The notes: generated by a model from the letters alone, not told the origin. Positions 1-9,072 are shown, counted from the first letter of the stretch. The stretch: 64,000 nucleotides of DNA from Villigracilis sp900696595 (GCA_030263615.1 SZPH01000010.1:1-64000); one strand, 5' to 3'. Numbers and translations: made by a program.

Positions 1-167
1 GGTGGAGTCCGGTCCTTGCGCTTCGATGCCGCCCAGTGAGGCGTAATGCTCGACGGCAATGTCCTGCATCCACTGCACGTAGACGACGTTGTTGACGTGC
101 CCGTTCTCGTCAATGGCGGAGGGTGGGATGGTGATGATCTTGGCGTAGATGGGGGGGGGATGGGCAT
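1..167 (-). CDS. Acyl-CoA/ACP thioesterase, hotdog fold (3' part beyond window)
   Basis: The minus strand encodes a peptide with DENGHVNNVVYVQWMQD, the active-site signature of 4-hydroxybenzoyl-CoA/FatA-type hotdog thioesterases, where the Asp lies before the NGHVNN turn. The gene continues past the left edge. The only nearby ATG (165-167) is out of frame with this peptide because of a run of nine G (plus strand 151-159). A run of 7 or 10 would restore the frame. Either the tract is miscalled, or it varies, or a non-ATG start is used. Family call is good; start is unresolved. Confidence 0.6.
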   Translation of the reverse strand, partial: MPIPPPSTPRSSPSHPPPLTRTGTSTTSSTCSGCRTLPSSITPHWAASKRKDRTP

Positions 168-174
168 AAGAAAA

Positions 175-224
175 AATTCGTAATCCGTAATTACGGATTA
201 CGAATTACGAATTACGTTTTACGT
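175..224. repeat. Perfect 32-bp palindrome merging into period-7 repeats
   Basis: Positions 175-206 equal their own reverse complement (arms AATTCGTAATCCGTAA). From 194 the sequence continues as TACGGAT, TACGAAT, TACGAAT, TACGTTT, TACGTTT, a 7-bp unit seen at several other loci here. It lies between the stop of the lipoprotein gene and the start of the thioesterase, so as RNA it could act as a terminator hairpin. Confidence 0.75.
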
Positions 225-848
225 TTACGGCGTATTCGTCACTGCCGGAGTGGTGACATCCCCGGTGACGATCTTGACGGAGAGCGTATCGCCAAAGAAG
301 ATGCCGTTTTCGTCCGCCATTTGCCAGGCGCTTTCGATCACACCGTTGATTCCGCTGGGGACGACGAGTTCGACGGAGATTTCGCGCTTTGCCCCGGTGG
401 GGATGGCTTCGGTGAGCGTGACCGTGTTTCCGCGCATGGGGTCGCCGCCGACGTGACGGAAGGTGAATCCGGGCCTCCAGGCGCAGCCGCCGATGTTTTG
501 CACAAGCCAGGTCTTGGTGAATTTTTCTCCGGGTTTCATGCGCGTCCCGTCGGGGATGGTCACGTCCGCGATGTAGAGCAGGTTGAAGCACGGGTTGGAC
601 GTGGGCGAAGGCTCCGGCGTTGTGGAGAGCGCGGTCTCGGTCGCGGCGGGAGAAGCCGTCTGCGTGGGAAAAGGCGTGAGCGGGGCTGGCAGGCTTTCGG
701 TCAGGGATGAGGCGAAGGTGGCGACCGCTTCGGTGCGGACGGCGTCCGTATCCACGCCGGGGGTTTGATCCGCCCGGTTGTCGGCGCAGGAGAAGAGGAA
801 GACTCCCGCGATCAATCCAAAACTGATGAGAAGACGACTGAATTTCAT
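225..848 (-). CDS. Lipoprotein with NBR1-Ig-like domain
   Basis: 207 residues. The N-terminus MKFSRLLISFGLIAGVFLFSC is a lipoprotein signal peptide with the lipidated Cys at 21. A Pro/Thr/Ser-rich linker (about 45-85) follows, then a beta-sandwich resembling the NBR1 central (Ig-like) domain, with the features KPGEKFTKTWLVQNIG, CAWRPG and WQMADENGIFFGD. Such domains are common on surface proteins of Anaerolineae. The start at 848 is chosen over an upstream ATG because it begins the signal peptide. It lies 4 nt after the stop of the gene at 853, so the two are probably cotranscribed. The ligand is unknown. Confidence 0.8.
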   Translation of the reverse strand: MKFSRLLISFGLIAGVFLFSCADNRADQTPGVDTDAVRTEAVATFASSLTESLPAPLTPFPTQTASPAATETALSTTPEPSPTSNPCFNLLYIADVTIPDGTRMKPGEKFTKTWLVQNIGGCAWRPGFTFRHVGGDPMRGNTVTLTEAIPTGAKREISVELVVPSGINGVIESAWQMADENGIFFGDTLSVKIVTGDVTTPAVTNTP

Positions 849-852
849 ATCG

Positions 853-1251
853 TTATTTTTTCTCTCTCGCAAGGGCAATGCCGGTTGCGATTGCGCCGGT
901 CAGTTCCCAGAGCGGCACGCCGATGAATTTGAGCGGGGCGACGCCGAAGAGAACGGCGGCGGTGAATACGAGAAAGGTCAGCCCTCGAAAGGGGACTGTC
1001 CAGCGGTAGAAGGCTTTCAGGTTGTTGAGCGCGGCCAGGATGTAATAGACGCCCATGTTGAACGAAGCCATCGAGGAAGCCGTCATGAAGACGATGGTGT
1101 AGTCGGATGAAGCGCGCGCGCTTCTTTCCGCAACTTCAAAGCCCAAAATGGCAAGGAGGGTTTCGGGGCGGATCAAGCCGAGCAGTCCGAGCAGGAATGC
1201 GAGAACCCCAAAGATAAATATCGTCCAGCCGGACGCGTCGCGGATTTTCAT
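853..1251 (-). CDS. Small integral membrane protein, unknown function
   Basis: 132 residues with about four hydrophobic helices (about 10-35, 58-75, 85-105, 108-127) and a short basic C-terminus (REKK). I recognise no family motif. It is the first gene of a two-gene unit with the NBR1-Ig lipoprotein, and that linkage is the only clue to its role: something at the cell envelope. Confidence 0.7.
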   Translation of the reverse strand: MKIRDASGWTIFIFGVLAFLLGLLGLIRPETLLAILGFEVAERSARASSDYTIVFMTASSMASFNMGVYYILAALNNLKAFYRWTVPFRGLTFLVFTAAVLFGVAPLKFIGVPLWELTGAIATGIALAREKK

Positions 1252-1405
1252 GGATGGTTTTTTCCTTTGCAGTTTCGGACGCCAACGCCTCCAGACGCTG
1301 GGGCGAAAGCCGGGAGTCCTTCGATACGCCCTTACGGGCAGTCAGGACACGGCGCTCGAGTCCGTTTATTGATTCTAAAATTATACCCGCGTCGCCTGCG
1401 CGTGA

Positions 1406-1411
1406 TAGAAT
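1406..1411 (+). promoter_or_regulatory. -10 box of the dNK gene
   Basis: TAGAAT lies 9 nt before the ATG at 1421, with no Shine-Dalgarno sequence between them. This geometry predicts transcription starting at or next to the start codon (leaderless mRNA). The -35 is not convincing. Confidence 0.5.
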
Positions 1412-1420
1412 GGGCAAATC

Positions 1421-2074
1421 ATGGCGAAACATCTTGTATTGGTGGCTGGCAACATCGGCGCGGGCAAAACAACGCTGACGGAGCGCATCGGCGCGCGGCT
1501 CGGCTGGTGGACGGGGTATGAATCCGTGGCGGACAACCCCTACCTTTCGGATTTTTACGGGGACATGCGCTCGTGGTCGTTTCATTTACAGATTTTCTTT
1601 CTCGGTCATCGCGCCGACCAGTATCTGATCGCCGCGCGCGACGCGCGTTCGGCAATTTTGGATCGCTCCATTTACGAAGACGCGCACATCTTTGCCCGCG
1701 CGCTGCATCATCTTGGCAACCTGAACGAGCGCGATTATCTCGCGTATCGCCATTTGTACAACCTGGTGGTGGACGGCCTGCCGCGCCCCGACCTGCTGAT
1801 CTACCTCAAAGCGCCGGTTTCCGTCCTGATGGAACGCATCCGCCGCCGCGCGCGCAACATGGAGACCGGCATCACAACCGATTACCTCTCCCTGCTCGAT
1901 TCGTTCTATGAGGAATGGCTCGGCTCTTTTGACCTTTGCCCGGTTCTCACCATCCAGACCGACGACCTCGACTATGTCAATTATCCGAGTCATCTCGACC
2001 TGGTCGCCCAGCGCATTCAGGACAAACTGGCCGGCAGGGAGGTGATGGATCTGCGCGGAGATTCCCATCCGTGA
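1421..2074 (+). CDS. Deoxynucleoside kinase (dGK/dAK type)
   Basis: 217 residues. It phosphorylates deoxynucleosides with ATP for dNTP salvage. The P-loop GNIGAGKT is at 10-17, the substrate-gripping Glu is in YESV (Glu34), the DRS motif is at 81-83 and the Arg-rich LID (RIRRRARNME) at 139-148. All are hallmarks of the bacterial dNK/thymidine-kinase-2-like family, and the length is typical. Base specificity cannot be read from sequence. Its stop overlaps the GTG start of the next gene (GTGA at 2071-2074), so the two are translationally coupled. Confidence 0.9.
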   Translation: MAKHLVLVAGNIGAGKTTLTERIGARLGWWTGYESVADNPYLSDFYGDMRSWSFHLQIFFLGHRADQYLIAARDARSAILDRSIYEDAHIFARALHHLGNLNERDYLAYRHLYNLVVDGLPRPDLLIYLKAPVSVLMERIRRRARNMETGITTDYLSLLDSFYEEWLGSFDLCPVLTIQTDDLDYVNYPSHLDLVAQRIQDKLAGREVMDLRGDSHP

Positions 2075-3318
2075 CCGAATCTCAAAACACGTTGCTCTTT
2101 CTCAAGATTCCCCTCTTCAAAGACCTTTCGTTCGTCGAGTTGCGCGACCTCTTTAACGAACTCCCGCTCGAATCGCACGAGGCGGGAGCGTACCTGTTCC
2201 GCGAGGGCGACCCGGGCGACAGCCTGTATGTGGTGAAAAGCGGCAACCTGGAGATCGTGCTGGCGCCCGACACGGCCGACGAGATGCGCCTGCGCTTTTG
2301 CGGACCCGGCGAATATGTGGGCGAGATGAGTCTCATCCTCAAGCGCGGCAAACGCACCGCCGCCGTCCGCGCGGCGGAACTCACCCAGACGTGGGTGATG
2401 ACCCGTGACAAATTCAACGAGTGCATCCAGCGCTGGCCGCATCTCGCGTATGCGATGGTCGGCATCATGAGCGAGCGGCTGGAGTCTTCCAACGAAGCGG
2501 CGTTTCACGACCTGGTGATGAAAAATCAGGCGCTGCAAAAAGCCTACGATGAACTCAGGGCGGCGCAGGCGCAATTGATCGAAAAAGAGCGGATCGAGAA
2601 GGAATTACAACTCGCGGCGGACATCCAGCTGAGCATTCTCCCCGATGTGTTGCCCGATACGGACGCATTCGGTTTCGGCGCGCGCATCCTCCCGGCGCGA
2701 CAGGTGGGCGGCGATTTCTACGACGTGTTTGAACTCAAGGATCATCGCATCGGCGTGCTGATCGGCGATGTGGCGGATAAAGGCGTGCCTTCGGCGTTAT
2801 TCATGGCGCGCGCCCACGCCCTCATCATGGCTGAAGCGGATCGAGGCATGACTCCCGTCGAGGTGATGTCCCTTGTCAACGCGCACATCACGCGCCTGCA
2901 AAAATCCACGCAGTTTGTCACGGTCTTATACGGCATCCTCGATTTGACGACGCGCGAATTTTCCTACGCGCGCGCCGGTCACGAGCCGCCGCTCATTGCC
3001 CATGCCAACGGAGGCGTGGAACGCCTGCCCCACAGCCCCGGCATGGCGCTTGGCTTGTGGGAGCCGGTGACGCTCGACGAGAGAAAAGTCAACCTTGCCC
3101 CCGGCGACTTGCTTCTGCTTTACACGGATGGAATGACGGACTGCCGCGACCCCAAAGGCGAGCCGTTCGGGTTGGAGCGCATCAAACAGATATTCGGCGA
3201 ATCGTCGAAATTCAGCGCGCAACAGGCCTGCAACACATTGCTCGATACGCTCCAAACGTATCAGGACGGCGCAAAGCAGGACGACGACGTTACGCTTGTG
3301 GCGCTGAAGGTGAAGTGA
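2071..3318 (+). CDS. cNMP-binding domain/SpoIIE-type PP2C phosphatase
   Basis: 415 residues. A cyclic-nucleotide-binding fold (about 10-125, with FREGDPGDSLYVV and FCGPGEYVGEMSLI) is followed by a coiled-coil linker (about 145-185, QLIEKERIEKELQLAADIQ) and a PPM phosphatase domain (about 190-415). Metal-site motifs are GGDFYD (213-218) and GDVADKG (232-238), then YARAGHEPP and LLLYTDGMTD. This is the RsbU-like layout. Such proteins dephosphorylate anti-sigma antagonists or signalling partners in response to a ligand. No anti-sigma gene is adjacent. The GTG start at 2071 is inferred from the 4-nt overlap with the dNK stop and from where the cNMP domain begins. Confidence 0.9.
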   Translation: MTESQNTLLFLKIPLFKDLSFVELRDLFNELPLESHEAGAYLFREGDPGDSLYVVKSGNLEIVLAPDTADEMRLRFCGPGEYVGEMSLILKRGKRTAAVRAAELTQTWVMTRDKFNECIQRWPHLAYAMVGIMSERLESSNEAAFHDLVMKNQALQKAYDELRAAQAQLIEKERIEKELQLAADIQLSILPDVLPDTDAFGFGARILPARQVGGDFYDVFELKDHRIGVLIGDVADKGVPSALFMARAHALIMAEADRGMTPVEVMSLVNAHITRLQKSTQFVTVLYGILDLTTREFSYARAGHEPPLIAHANGGVERLPHSPGMALGLWEPVTLDERKVNLAPGDLLLLYTDGMTDCRDPKGEPFGLERIKQIFGESSKFSAQQACNTLLDTLQTYQDGAKQDDDVTLVALKVK

Positions 3319-3326
3319 ATAAATAT

Positions 3327-3457
3327 GTCGTTGCGAGGGCGTCCTGAGCGAAGGCGAAGGATCACCGAAGCAACCGCCTGTTATTCGGCGCGTTTCTAAA
3401 TAACGAAAGGCTGCCGCGCCGCCGAAGATCAAGAGCGGCGGCGCGCAGCGACATGAA
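3327..3457. repeat. CATTGCGAGG-family repeat and GC-rich hairpin
   Basis: 139 bp between convergent genes. 3327-3378 is a degenerate member of the family that recurs at 18503, 49368 and 56687 (here GTCGTTGCGAGGGCG ... CGAAGCAACC). About 3411-3451 can fold into a strong GC-rich hairpin (GCTGCCGCGCCGCC against GGCGGCGCGCAGC). It has no U-tract, so termination is possible but unproven. Confidence 0.55.
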
Positions 3458-4594
3458 TTACTTCAACGCCTGCTCGAGATCCGCGATCAAATCGTCGGCG
3501 TTTTCCAAGCCCACTGAAAGACGAACCAGCCCCGGGTCCACTTCGAGAGGCGAACCTTGCGTGGAGAGATGCGTCATCGCCGCCGGGACTTCGATCAGCG
3601 ATTCGACTCCTCCCAGCGATTCCGCCAGCGTGAACAGTTTGGTGGATTCTGCGACTCGGATCGCCGCCTCGCGCCCGCCCTGCATGATGAACGAGATCAT
3701 CCCGCCGCCGTTTTTCATCTGTCGCTTCGCTACCTGGACCTGTGGGTGACTCTCGTGAAAGGGGTGGATCAATCGTTTGACGTTTTTCTGCTTCTCCAAA
3801 AATGCCACGATCTTCTCTGCATTTTGCGCATGTCTGTCCATGCGGATGGGAAGCGTCTTAATCCCGCGCAGCACAAGGAACGAATCCATCGGTCCCTGCA
3901 CGCCGCCGATGGCATTTTGCAAGTAGGCCAGTTTCTCGCCGAGTTCCTTATCTTTGCCGACGATCGCGCCGCCTACCACGTCCGAGTGACCGCCGAGATA
4001 TTTTGTCATCGAGTGGACGACCAGATCCGCGCCCATCTCCAATGGACGCTGAAGATATGGCGTGGCGAAGGTATTGTCCACGACCAGGATGGGCTTGCTG
4101 GGATGATGCTTCACCACCTCGGCTACAGCGCGGATATCTGAAACAGCCAGCAGGGGGTTGGTGGGAGTCTCCAGCCACACAATGCGCGTGGACGGGGTTA
4201 AGGCTTCGGCGAGGTTCTCCGGGTCGGTTGTGTCGGCAAAGGTAAAGTCCAGCCCGAAGCGGCGCAGAATTTTATCGAACAGGCGGAACGTGCCGCCGTA
4301 CACGTCATGACCGGCGACGACATGATCGCCTTGCGAGAGTAATCTCAAAACGGTATCCGTCGCCGCCATGCCGGAGGCGAAACACAAACCCCATTGTCCG
4401 CTCTCCAACTCTGCCAGACAATCCTGCAACGCCTTGCGCGTGGGGTTTAGCGTGCGCGAATATTCATATCCTTGTCTTGGCTTTCCAATGCCGTCCTGCT
4501 TGTAGGTGGACGTGAGATAGACGGGCGTCATCACCGCGCCGTTGTTCGGGTCGGCTTCCTGCCCGGCGTGGATGGCAAGCGTTTCAAATTTCAT
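3458..4594 (-). CDS. metB: Cystathionine gamma-synthase/lyase (PLP, Cys/Met metabolism)
   Basis: 378 residues, full length for the Cys/Met-metabolism PLP family. The N-terminal ETLAIHAGQEADPNNGAV, YEYSRTLNPTR, the cofactor Asp in VVDNTFATPY (Asp173) and the Schiff-base lysine in SMTKYLGGHSD (Lys198) are all present. The C-terminal LSVGLENADDLIADL is typical. It acts in transsulfuration between cysteine and methionine. Synthase and lyase cannot be separated by motif alone, so the symbol is the most likely choice. It stands alone, converging on the phosphatase gene. Confidence 0.88.
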   Translation of the reverse strand: MKFETLAIHAGQEADPNNGAVMTPVYLTSTYKQDGIGKPRQGYEYSRTLNPTRKALQDCLAELESGQWGLCFASGMAATDTVLRLLSQGDHVVAGHDVYGGTFRLFDKILRRFGLDFTFADTTDPENLAEALTPSTRIVWLETPTNPLLAVSDIRAVAEVVKHHPSKPILVVDNTFATPYLQRPLEMGADLVVHSMTKYLGGHSDVVGGAIVGKDKELGEKLAYLQNAIGGVQGPMDSFLVLRGIKTLPIRMDRHAQNAEKIVAFLEKQKNVKRLIHPFHESHPQVQVAKRQMKNGGGMISFIMQGGREAAIRVAESTKLFTLAESLGGVESLIEVPAAMTHLSTQGSPLEVDPGLVRLSVGLENADDLIADLEQALK

Positions 4595-4674
4595 TCATGC
4601 TCCTTTGGTAACAATTGTTCTATCTGAATCGTCTGGTGAGAGTAAAATTACCCCGTGATTATAAATGAGGCGAC

Positions 4675-5517
4675 ATGACAAAACGAATTCTGGCGGTACT
4701 GGCGCACCCCGACGATGAGTCCTTCGGCTTGGGCGGCACGCTGGCGTTGTATGCCAAGCGCGGCTACGAGACGTATTACGTCTGCGCGACGCGCGGCGAG
4801 GCTGGCTCGGCGGATGAAGAGCATATGAAGGGCTTCAAAGACACGGCTGAAATGCGCACGGCTGAATTGATGCGCGCGGCGAAGGAACTGGGGCTGAAGG
4901 AAGTTATTTTCCTCGGCTACCGCGATTCAGGCATGCCGGGCATGGAAGCGAACAATCACCCCGACGCGCAGATCAACCATCCTGTGGAGGAGGTGGCGGG
5001 ACGGGTGGTCAGGCACATCCGCGCCATCAGGCCGGATGTGGTCATCACCTTCGACCCGATTGGCGGGTACAAACACCCGGATCATATTCACATCCACAAG
5101 GCGACCGTGCTGGCGTTTGCCAATGCCGATGATGAGAATTTCTACCCCGAACACGGCGCGGGATTCAAACCGACGGCGTTGTACTTCCAGATCTTTCCGC
5201 GCTGGTTCCTGCGAGTCATGACGCGCCTGATGCCGCTGTTCGGCAAAGACCCGAAAAAATGGGGGCGCAACGGCGACATCAACTTAAAAGAACTCGCCGA
5301 GGTAAATTTTCCAGTGCATGTGCGGTTGAACATCCGCTCCGTCTCCGCGATCAAGCGCCGCGCCGGGGAACAGCACGCCTCGCAGGGCGGAATCCAGATG
5401 CGGCGCGGCTTGATGGGATTTGTTACAAAAGTTTTCGGCGAGCGCGAAGAATTCATGCGCGCCTATCCGCCTGTGACGGGTGAATTCAAGAGAAGGACCG
5501 ACTTGTTCGATATTTGA
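4675..5517 (+). CDS. PIG-L/LmbE-family deacetylase
   Basis: 280 residues. The zinc-site signature AHPDDE is at 10-15, followed by GGTLALYAKRG, the CATRGEAG loop, and the second metal His in KHPDHIHIHKA. These define the LmbE/PIG-L family of zinc N-acyl-glucosaminyl deacetylases (mycothiol, bacillithiol and GPI pathways). The true substrate is unknown. TATAAA at 4660-4665 lies 9 nt before the ATG, so it may be leaderless; the GAGG at 4667-4670 would be too close to the transcription start to matter. Confidence 0.85.
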   Translation: MTKRILAVLAHPDDESFGLGGTLALYAKRGYETYYVCATRGEAGSADEEHMKGFKDTAEMRTAELMRAAKELGLKEVIFLGYRDSGMPGMEANNHPDAQINHPVEEVAGRVVRHIRAIRPDVVITFDPIGGYKHPDHIHIHKATVLAFANADDENFYPEHGAGFKPTALYFQIFPRWFLRVMTRLMPLFGKDPKKWGRNGDINLKELAEVNFPVHVRLNIRSVSAIKRRAGEQHASQGGIQMRRGLMGFVTKVFGEREEFMRAYPPVTGEFKRRTDLFDI

Positions 5518-5641
5518 CCGCCCGGCTTGCGCGGCGTTTTTCATCGAATCAAAACAGTACAAAAGACATATCACGCATCCATGCGCGCCATGTTAGGATT
5601 GGGCAAATTCTTGGACGATTTCCTTCCCAAAGGAGACTGTT

Positions 5642-5989
5642 ATGCCGGAAAAACGCACCATCCCACGCAAGAAGTTCGACATGTACCTGCGCGTCCTGAA
5701 CGACGACACGGGGGAAATATTCGGTCATATGGTGGAGGTCAGCAACACCGGCTTCCGGCTGGAGACCGTCGGGCCGCAGGAGGTTGGGAAGGATTTCTAC
5801 CTGCGCATCGAACTGACGCCCGACCTGGGAACCATGCCCTTCATTGTTTTCATCGCCCAGAGCAGGTGGTGCAAAATGGACGTCATCCAGCCGAATTTAT
5901 ACCAGGTGGGCTTTGAACTGGTCGAGATGCTTCCCGAAGACAGGGAGGTTTACATGCGCATCATGGAGAAATACGCGGCAAAAACTTAA
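5642..5989 (+). CDS. PilZ-domain protein (putative c-di-GMP receptor)
   Basis: 115 residues, a stand-alone PilZ fold. The N-terminal RKKF (from Arg9) and VSNTGFRLE (33-41) match the two PilZ ligand motifs RxxxR and (D/N)xSxxG in degenerate form, so c-di-GMP binding is plausible but weakened. RBS AAAGGAG at 5629-5635 is well placed. The 124 bp upstream (5518-5641) contain only this RBS and no other gene that I can support. Confidence 0.75.
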   Translation: MPEKRTIPRKKFDMYLRVLNDDTGEIFGHMVEVSNTGFRLETVGPQEVGKDFYLRIELTPDLGTMPFIVFIAQSRWCKMDVIQPNLYQVGFELVEMLPEDREVYMRIMEKYAAKT

Positions 5990-6051
5990 GGGCGGCAGGC
6001 GCGTAAGGCGAGTAAGGCAATCGGAGGGCGGCTGTAAAATCTGCGAAAAAA

Positions 6052-7590
6052 TCATGGCGCGGCATAAGCCAGTTTGAACAAGCCGCGGATCGTGGAAACA
6101 TAGGCGATTCCATTTTCGCTGTCCAGCGCGATGGTTCTGATCCACGGACCCAGATAATAATCCTCGACGCAGTTCCCTGTTTTCAAATCGAACACGGCGA
6201 CTTTTCCGGTTATGAAATTTCCCGTCAGGAGCAAATCCCTTTCGGAGTCGAGCGCCAGGGTGCGGTCTCCGAAGCGGGTCCGGATATCTCCGACAGGCTC
6301 CAGCGTATCGGCGTCATGGCGCAGTACCCTGCCTTCCAGCGGGGCGGCGATCCAGACTTCGTTGTCCTCCTCCGAAAAGATCAACCGATCGGTGCGCGGG
6401 GGGATTTCGACCTGTTGGACGATTTTATGCGTTTCCAAGTCCCACACGGCAAAATACACGTCGCGGAACGAGTTGAAATACATCCACGGTTTGCGCGGGT
6501 GAAGCGTTAAATTGGTTGGGAAAACCGGAAAGGGAAGGGTGGCGAGAATGTCCCCGCTCTCCCGGTCGAACAGGTACAGGGGGACGCCGGTGAAGGCATC
6601 CGCTTCGGAGGAGAGGATGATGGTGTCGGTGATGGGCTCCCATTGCAGCCAGACATCTCCCGGCGAAAGTTCCGGCGCTGGAACGGTCTTGAACACCTCG
6701 AGGGTCAGGGCGTCCATATAGAGCAATTCCTGTGTCCAATCTTGAAAGACGTAAATTTCCTGCCGCGCGGGGTTGAGTCCGAAACTCTGCGTCTTGCCAA
6801 TATCCGTTTTGGAGCGAAGTGGGGGAACGGCGAGGTTGCCCAGGTCGAATGCAAGCAAAAAATTTGTCCCGCGCCCGACGGCATAAAGCAGATTATGCTT
6901 TGGATTGAGTTCGATCCAGTTGTAGACGCCCGGGGAGATTTTTTTGACCGCAGGGTCCGCATGAATCTTTTCGGTCAATGTAAAAACCCGCTGGTTGTCG
7001 GAGGGCAAAAGCAAAAATATCCAAAAGAACGACGCCGCCGCGACGCCGCCAAGCCAGCTCCATTTTTTGACTTTATCGGCGTGATGGGTGTGAGCCGCCA
7101 GCCATACCATATACGATTGCGGGAATAGCGCCTCCGTTACCCCGATGAAAAAAATGAAGAACAGGTTCGAAAACCGGTTCTTTACAGGATATTTAACGAC
7201 CCATTCGTAAGGGATGGCATTGATCGCCAGGATCAGGATCGCCCCAGCCGCCCGCAACGCCGGCTGGTCCGTCTTGAAGGCAAAGAGAAAGGCGAGCCAG
7301 ATTGCGATGAACGAACCGGCGAGGATCGCCCCATATCGCATGGCGGGCGACAAGGAAAGTTTGCCCGCCGCCCAAACGCCGAATCCGATTCCAGCCATGG
7401 CGAGGATTGCCAGAAGCGCGCGCGAGGAAAATGTGCTGACGGTGTAAACGAAGAAATCCATCCGCCCCAATAAACCGACCGCGCCTGCGTACAATTCCAC
7501 CAGCGGATTCCGGAAAACGTAAACAGCCAGCGCCAGTAAGGGCAGGCGCAACGCCGCCCATGCGAACACCCACATCTGTTTTGATTTCAT
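6052..7590 (-). CDS. Polytopic membrane protein with C-terminal beta-propeller
   Basis: 512 residues. The first about 215 hold some six to seven hydrophobic helices. The rest is made of repeated four-strand blades typical of YVTN/WD40-like propellers (examples: LFDRESGDILATLPFP, VAVFDLKTGNCVEDYY, VWDLETHKIVQQVEIP). The propeller probably lies outside the membrane and senses or binds something. I do not recognise a named family. A TATCAT-like box 6 nt upstream of the ATG suggests another leaderless start. Confidence 0.7.
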   Translation of the reverse strand: MKSKQMWVFAWAALRLPLLALAVYVFRNPLVELYAGAVGLLGRMDFFVYTVSTFSSRALLAILAMAGIGFGVWAAGKLSLSPAMRYGAILAGSFIAIWLAFLFAFKTDQPALRAAGAILILAINAIPYEWVVKYPVKNRFSNLFFIFFIGVTEALFPQSYMVWLAAHTHHADKVKKWSWLGGVAAASFFWIFLLLPSDNQRVFTLTEKIHADPAVKKISPGVYNWIELNPKHNLLYAVGRGTNFLLAFDLGNLAVPPLRSKTDIGKTQSFGLNPARQEIYVFQDWTQELLYMDALTLEVFKTVPAPELSPGDVWLQWEPITDTIILSSEADAFTGVPLYLFDRESGDILATLPFPVFPTNLTLHPRKPWMYFNSFRDVYFAVWDLETHKIVQQVEIPPRTDRLIFSEEDNEVWIAAPLEGRVLRHDADTLEPVGDIRTRFGDRTLALDSERDLLLTGNFITGKVAVFDLKTGNCVEDYYLGPWIRTIALDSENGIAYVSTIRGLFKLAYAAP

Positions 7591-7617
7591 ATTCCGATGA
7601 TAACAGGCGGGCGAAAA

Positions 7618-8982
7618 TTATGCGGCAACCGCGATGGGCGGTTTAACCTTGTGCCACTCCGTGCTGTTCTGATAGGCGTACCCCATGCGCAACGCTCCAG
7701 ATTCGTTCCAGGCGCGCGCGACGATCTGCAAGCCGATGGGCAGTCCTTCGCTGGCGAACCCGCACGGGACGGAAAGCGCGGGCAGTCCGGTCAGGTTGAA
7801 CGGGGATGTGAAGCGCGTCAACAGGCGGGCGCGTTCGATGGCGTTTTCCCCTTCCAGCACGGGCGCGGGGATGGGCGTGGTCGGCAGGATCAGCGCGTCA
7901 TAATCTTCGAATAGAAGATCGCATCGCCGCCGGACTTCGGCTTGAGTCCGCCTTGCGAGCGCGTACTCGCTGGAGGTGAATCCCGCCCCCGTTTCCAGCC
8001 GTTGACGGACATCCGCGCCGAACCAGTCGGGGTGTTCCTGTAGTCTTTCCTGATGAAACGCCGCCGCGTCTGCCTGCGTCATGACGGCGTTGGCGAGCGC
8101 CGCTTCGCGCAGAAAATCCATATTCATTTCGGCGACAACCGCGCCCTGGTCGGATAGCGCGTCCGCCGCTTTTTTCACGGCGGAGAGAACTTCGGGGTCG
8201 CTGACCTCTTCGATGAAACTGCCGGTTGCGAAAATCACCTTCCGGTCGCGGATGCTGTCGCGCATGTGACTGGAAAAATCTCCGGGCAGGGTCTTGAAGG
8301 AGGACGGGTCGCCGCTGTCATATCCGCCCATCACTTGCAACATGATCGCGGCGTCTTCGACGCGGTTTGTGATCGGTCCCGCATGATCGAGATTCCATGA
8401 GAGAGGCAGGACGCCCCTCAGGCTGATTCTTCCGTAGGTGGGTTTGAGTCCCACCACGCCGCACAACGCCGCGGGGATGCGGATCGAGCCGCCTGTGTCT
8501 GTGCCAAGCGCGGCGGATGCCATGCCGGTTGCGACGGCAACCGCGCTCCCGCCGGAGGAGCCGCCGGGCGTGCGCGTTGTATCCCAGGGGTTTAAGCACG
8601 CGCCAAAATGCGGGTTGTTGTTGGTCACGCCCAGCGCGATCTCATGCGTGTTGGTCTTGCCGATGATGATTCCGCCCGAGTCTTTGATCTTCTCCACCAC
8701 AAAAGCGTCTTCGGTCGGGATGCGATCCCAAAAAAATTTCGAGCCGCCGGTGGTGCGAATGCCTTTTGTGTCGTACAGGTCTTTGACCGCGATGGGAATC
8801 CCCATCAAGTGCCCTTTGCCCTGCGGCCCTTCGCCCGGCGGGGCGACCGTGATGAAGGCGTTCAGCGTCGGGTTGAGCCGCTCAATTTGACGGAAACAGG
8901 CTTCGGCGAGGTCTGAGGCGGCGATCTGGTTGCTGCGAATCAACTCTCTCTGTTCGGATAAAGTCAGGGATTGGGGATTCAT
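7618..8982 (-). CDS. Amidase-signature hydrolase (GatA/AtzF-like)
   Basis: 454 residues from ATG 8982. The Ser-cisSer-Lys triad is visible: Lys in IAVKDLYDTKG, the Gly/Ser-rich GGSSGGSAVAV, and the nucleophilic Ser in TDTGGSIRIPAA. It hydrolyses a C-N amide bond of unknown substrate. No gatB or gatC is near, so it is probably not the Glu-tRNA amidotransferase. An in-frame ATG at 9000 is rejected because that codon run contains the TATAAT box of the promoter (8990-8995). Confidence 0.88.
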   Translation of the reverse strand: MNPQSLTLSEQRELIRSNQIAASDLAEACFRQIERLNPTLNAFITVAPPGEGPQGKGHLMGIPIAVKDLYDTKGIRTTGGSKFFWDRIPTEDAFVVEKIKDSGGIIIGKTNTHEIALGVTNNNPHFGACLNPWDTTRTPGGSSGGSAVAVATGMASAALGTDTGGSIRIPAALCGVVGLKPTYGRISLRGVLPLSWNLDHAGPITNRVEDAAIMLQVMGGYDSGDPSSFKTLPGDFSSHMRDSIRDRKVIFATGSFIEEVSDPEVLSAVKKAADALSDQGAVVAEMNMDFLREAALANAVMTQADAAAFHQERLQEHPDWFGADVRQRLETGAGFTSSEYALARRTQAEVRRRCDLLFEDYDALILPTTPIPAPVLEGENAIERARLLTRFTSPFNLTGLPALSVPCGFASEGLPIGLQIVARAWNESGALRMGYAYQNSTEWHKVKPPIAVAA

Positions 8983-8989
8983 GCCCGGG

Positions 8990-8995
8990 ATTATA
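8990..8995 (-). promoter_or_regulatory. -10 box of the amidase gene
   Basis: Minus-strand TATAAT, 7 nt before the ATG at 8982, with no Shine-Dalgarno. The -35 is weak. This decides the start codon of the amidase. Confidence 0.6.
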
Positions 8996-9035
8996 GCCAT
9001 CCGTTACGGAATTCCACATAGCCTATGGGTACTGA

Positions 9036-9072
9036 AAACAGGTCACGCCCCGCATCGTGACCTGTTTTTTTT
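9036..9072. terminator. Bidirectional intrinsic terminator
   Basis: 12-bp perfect stem (AAACAGGTCACG 9036-9047 with CGTGACCTGTTT 9056-9067), 8-nt loop. Eight T follow on the plus strand and four on the minus strand. It lies just after the formate-THF ligase stop, so it ends that minus-strand transcript. Confidence 0.85.
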
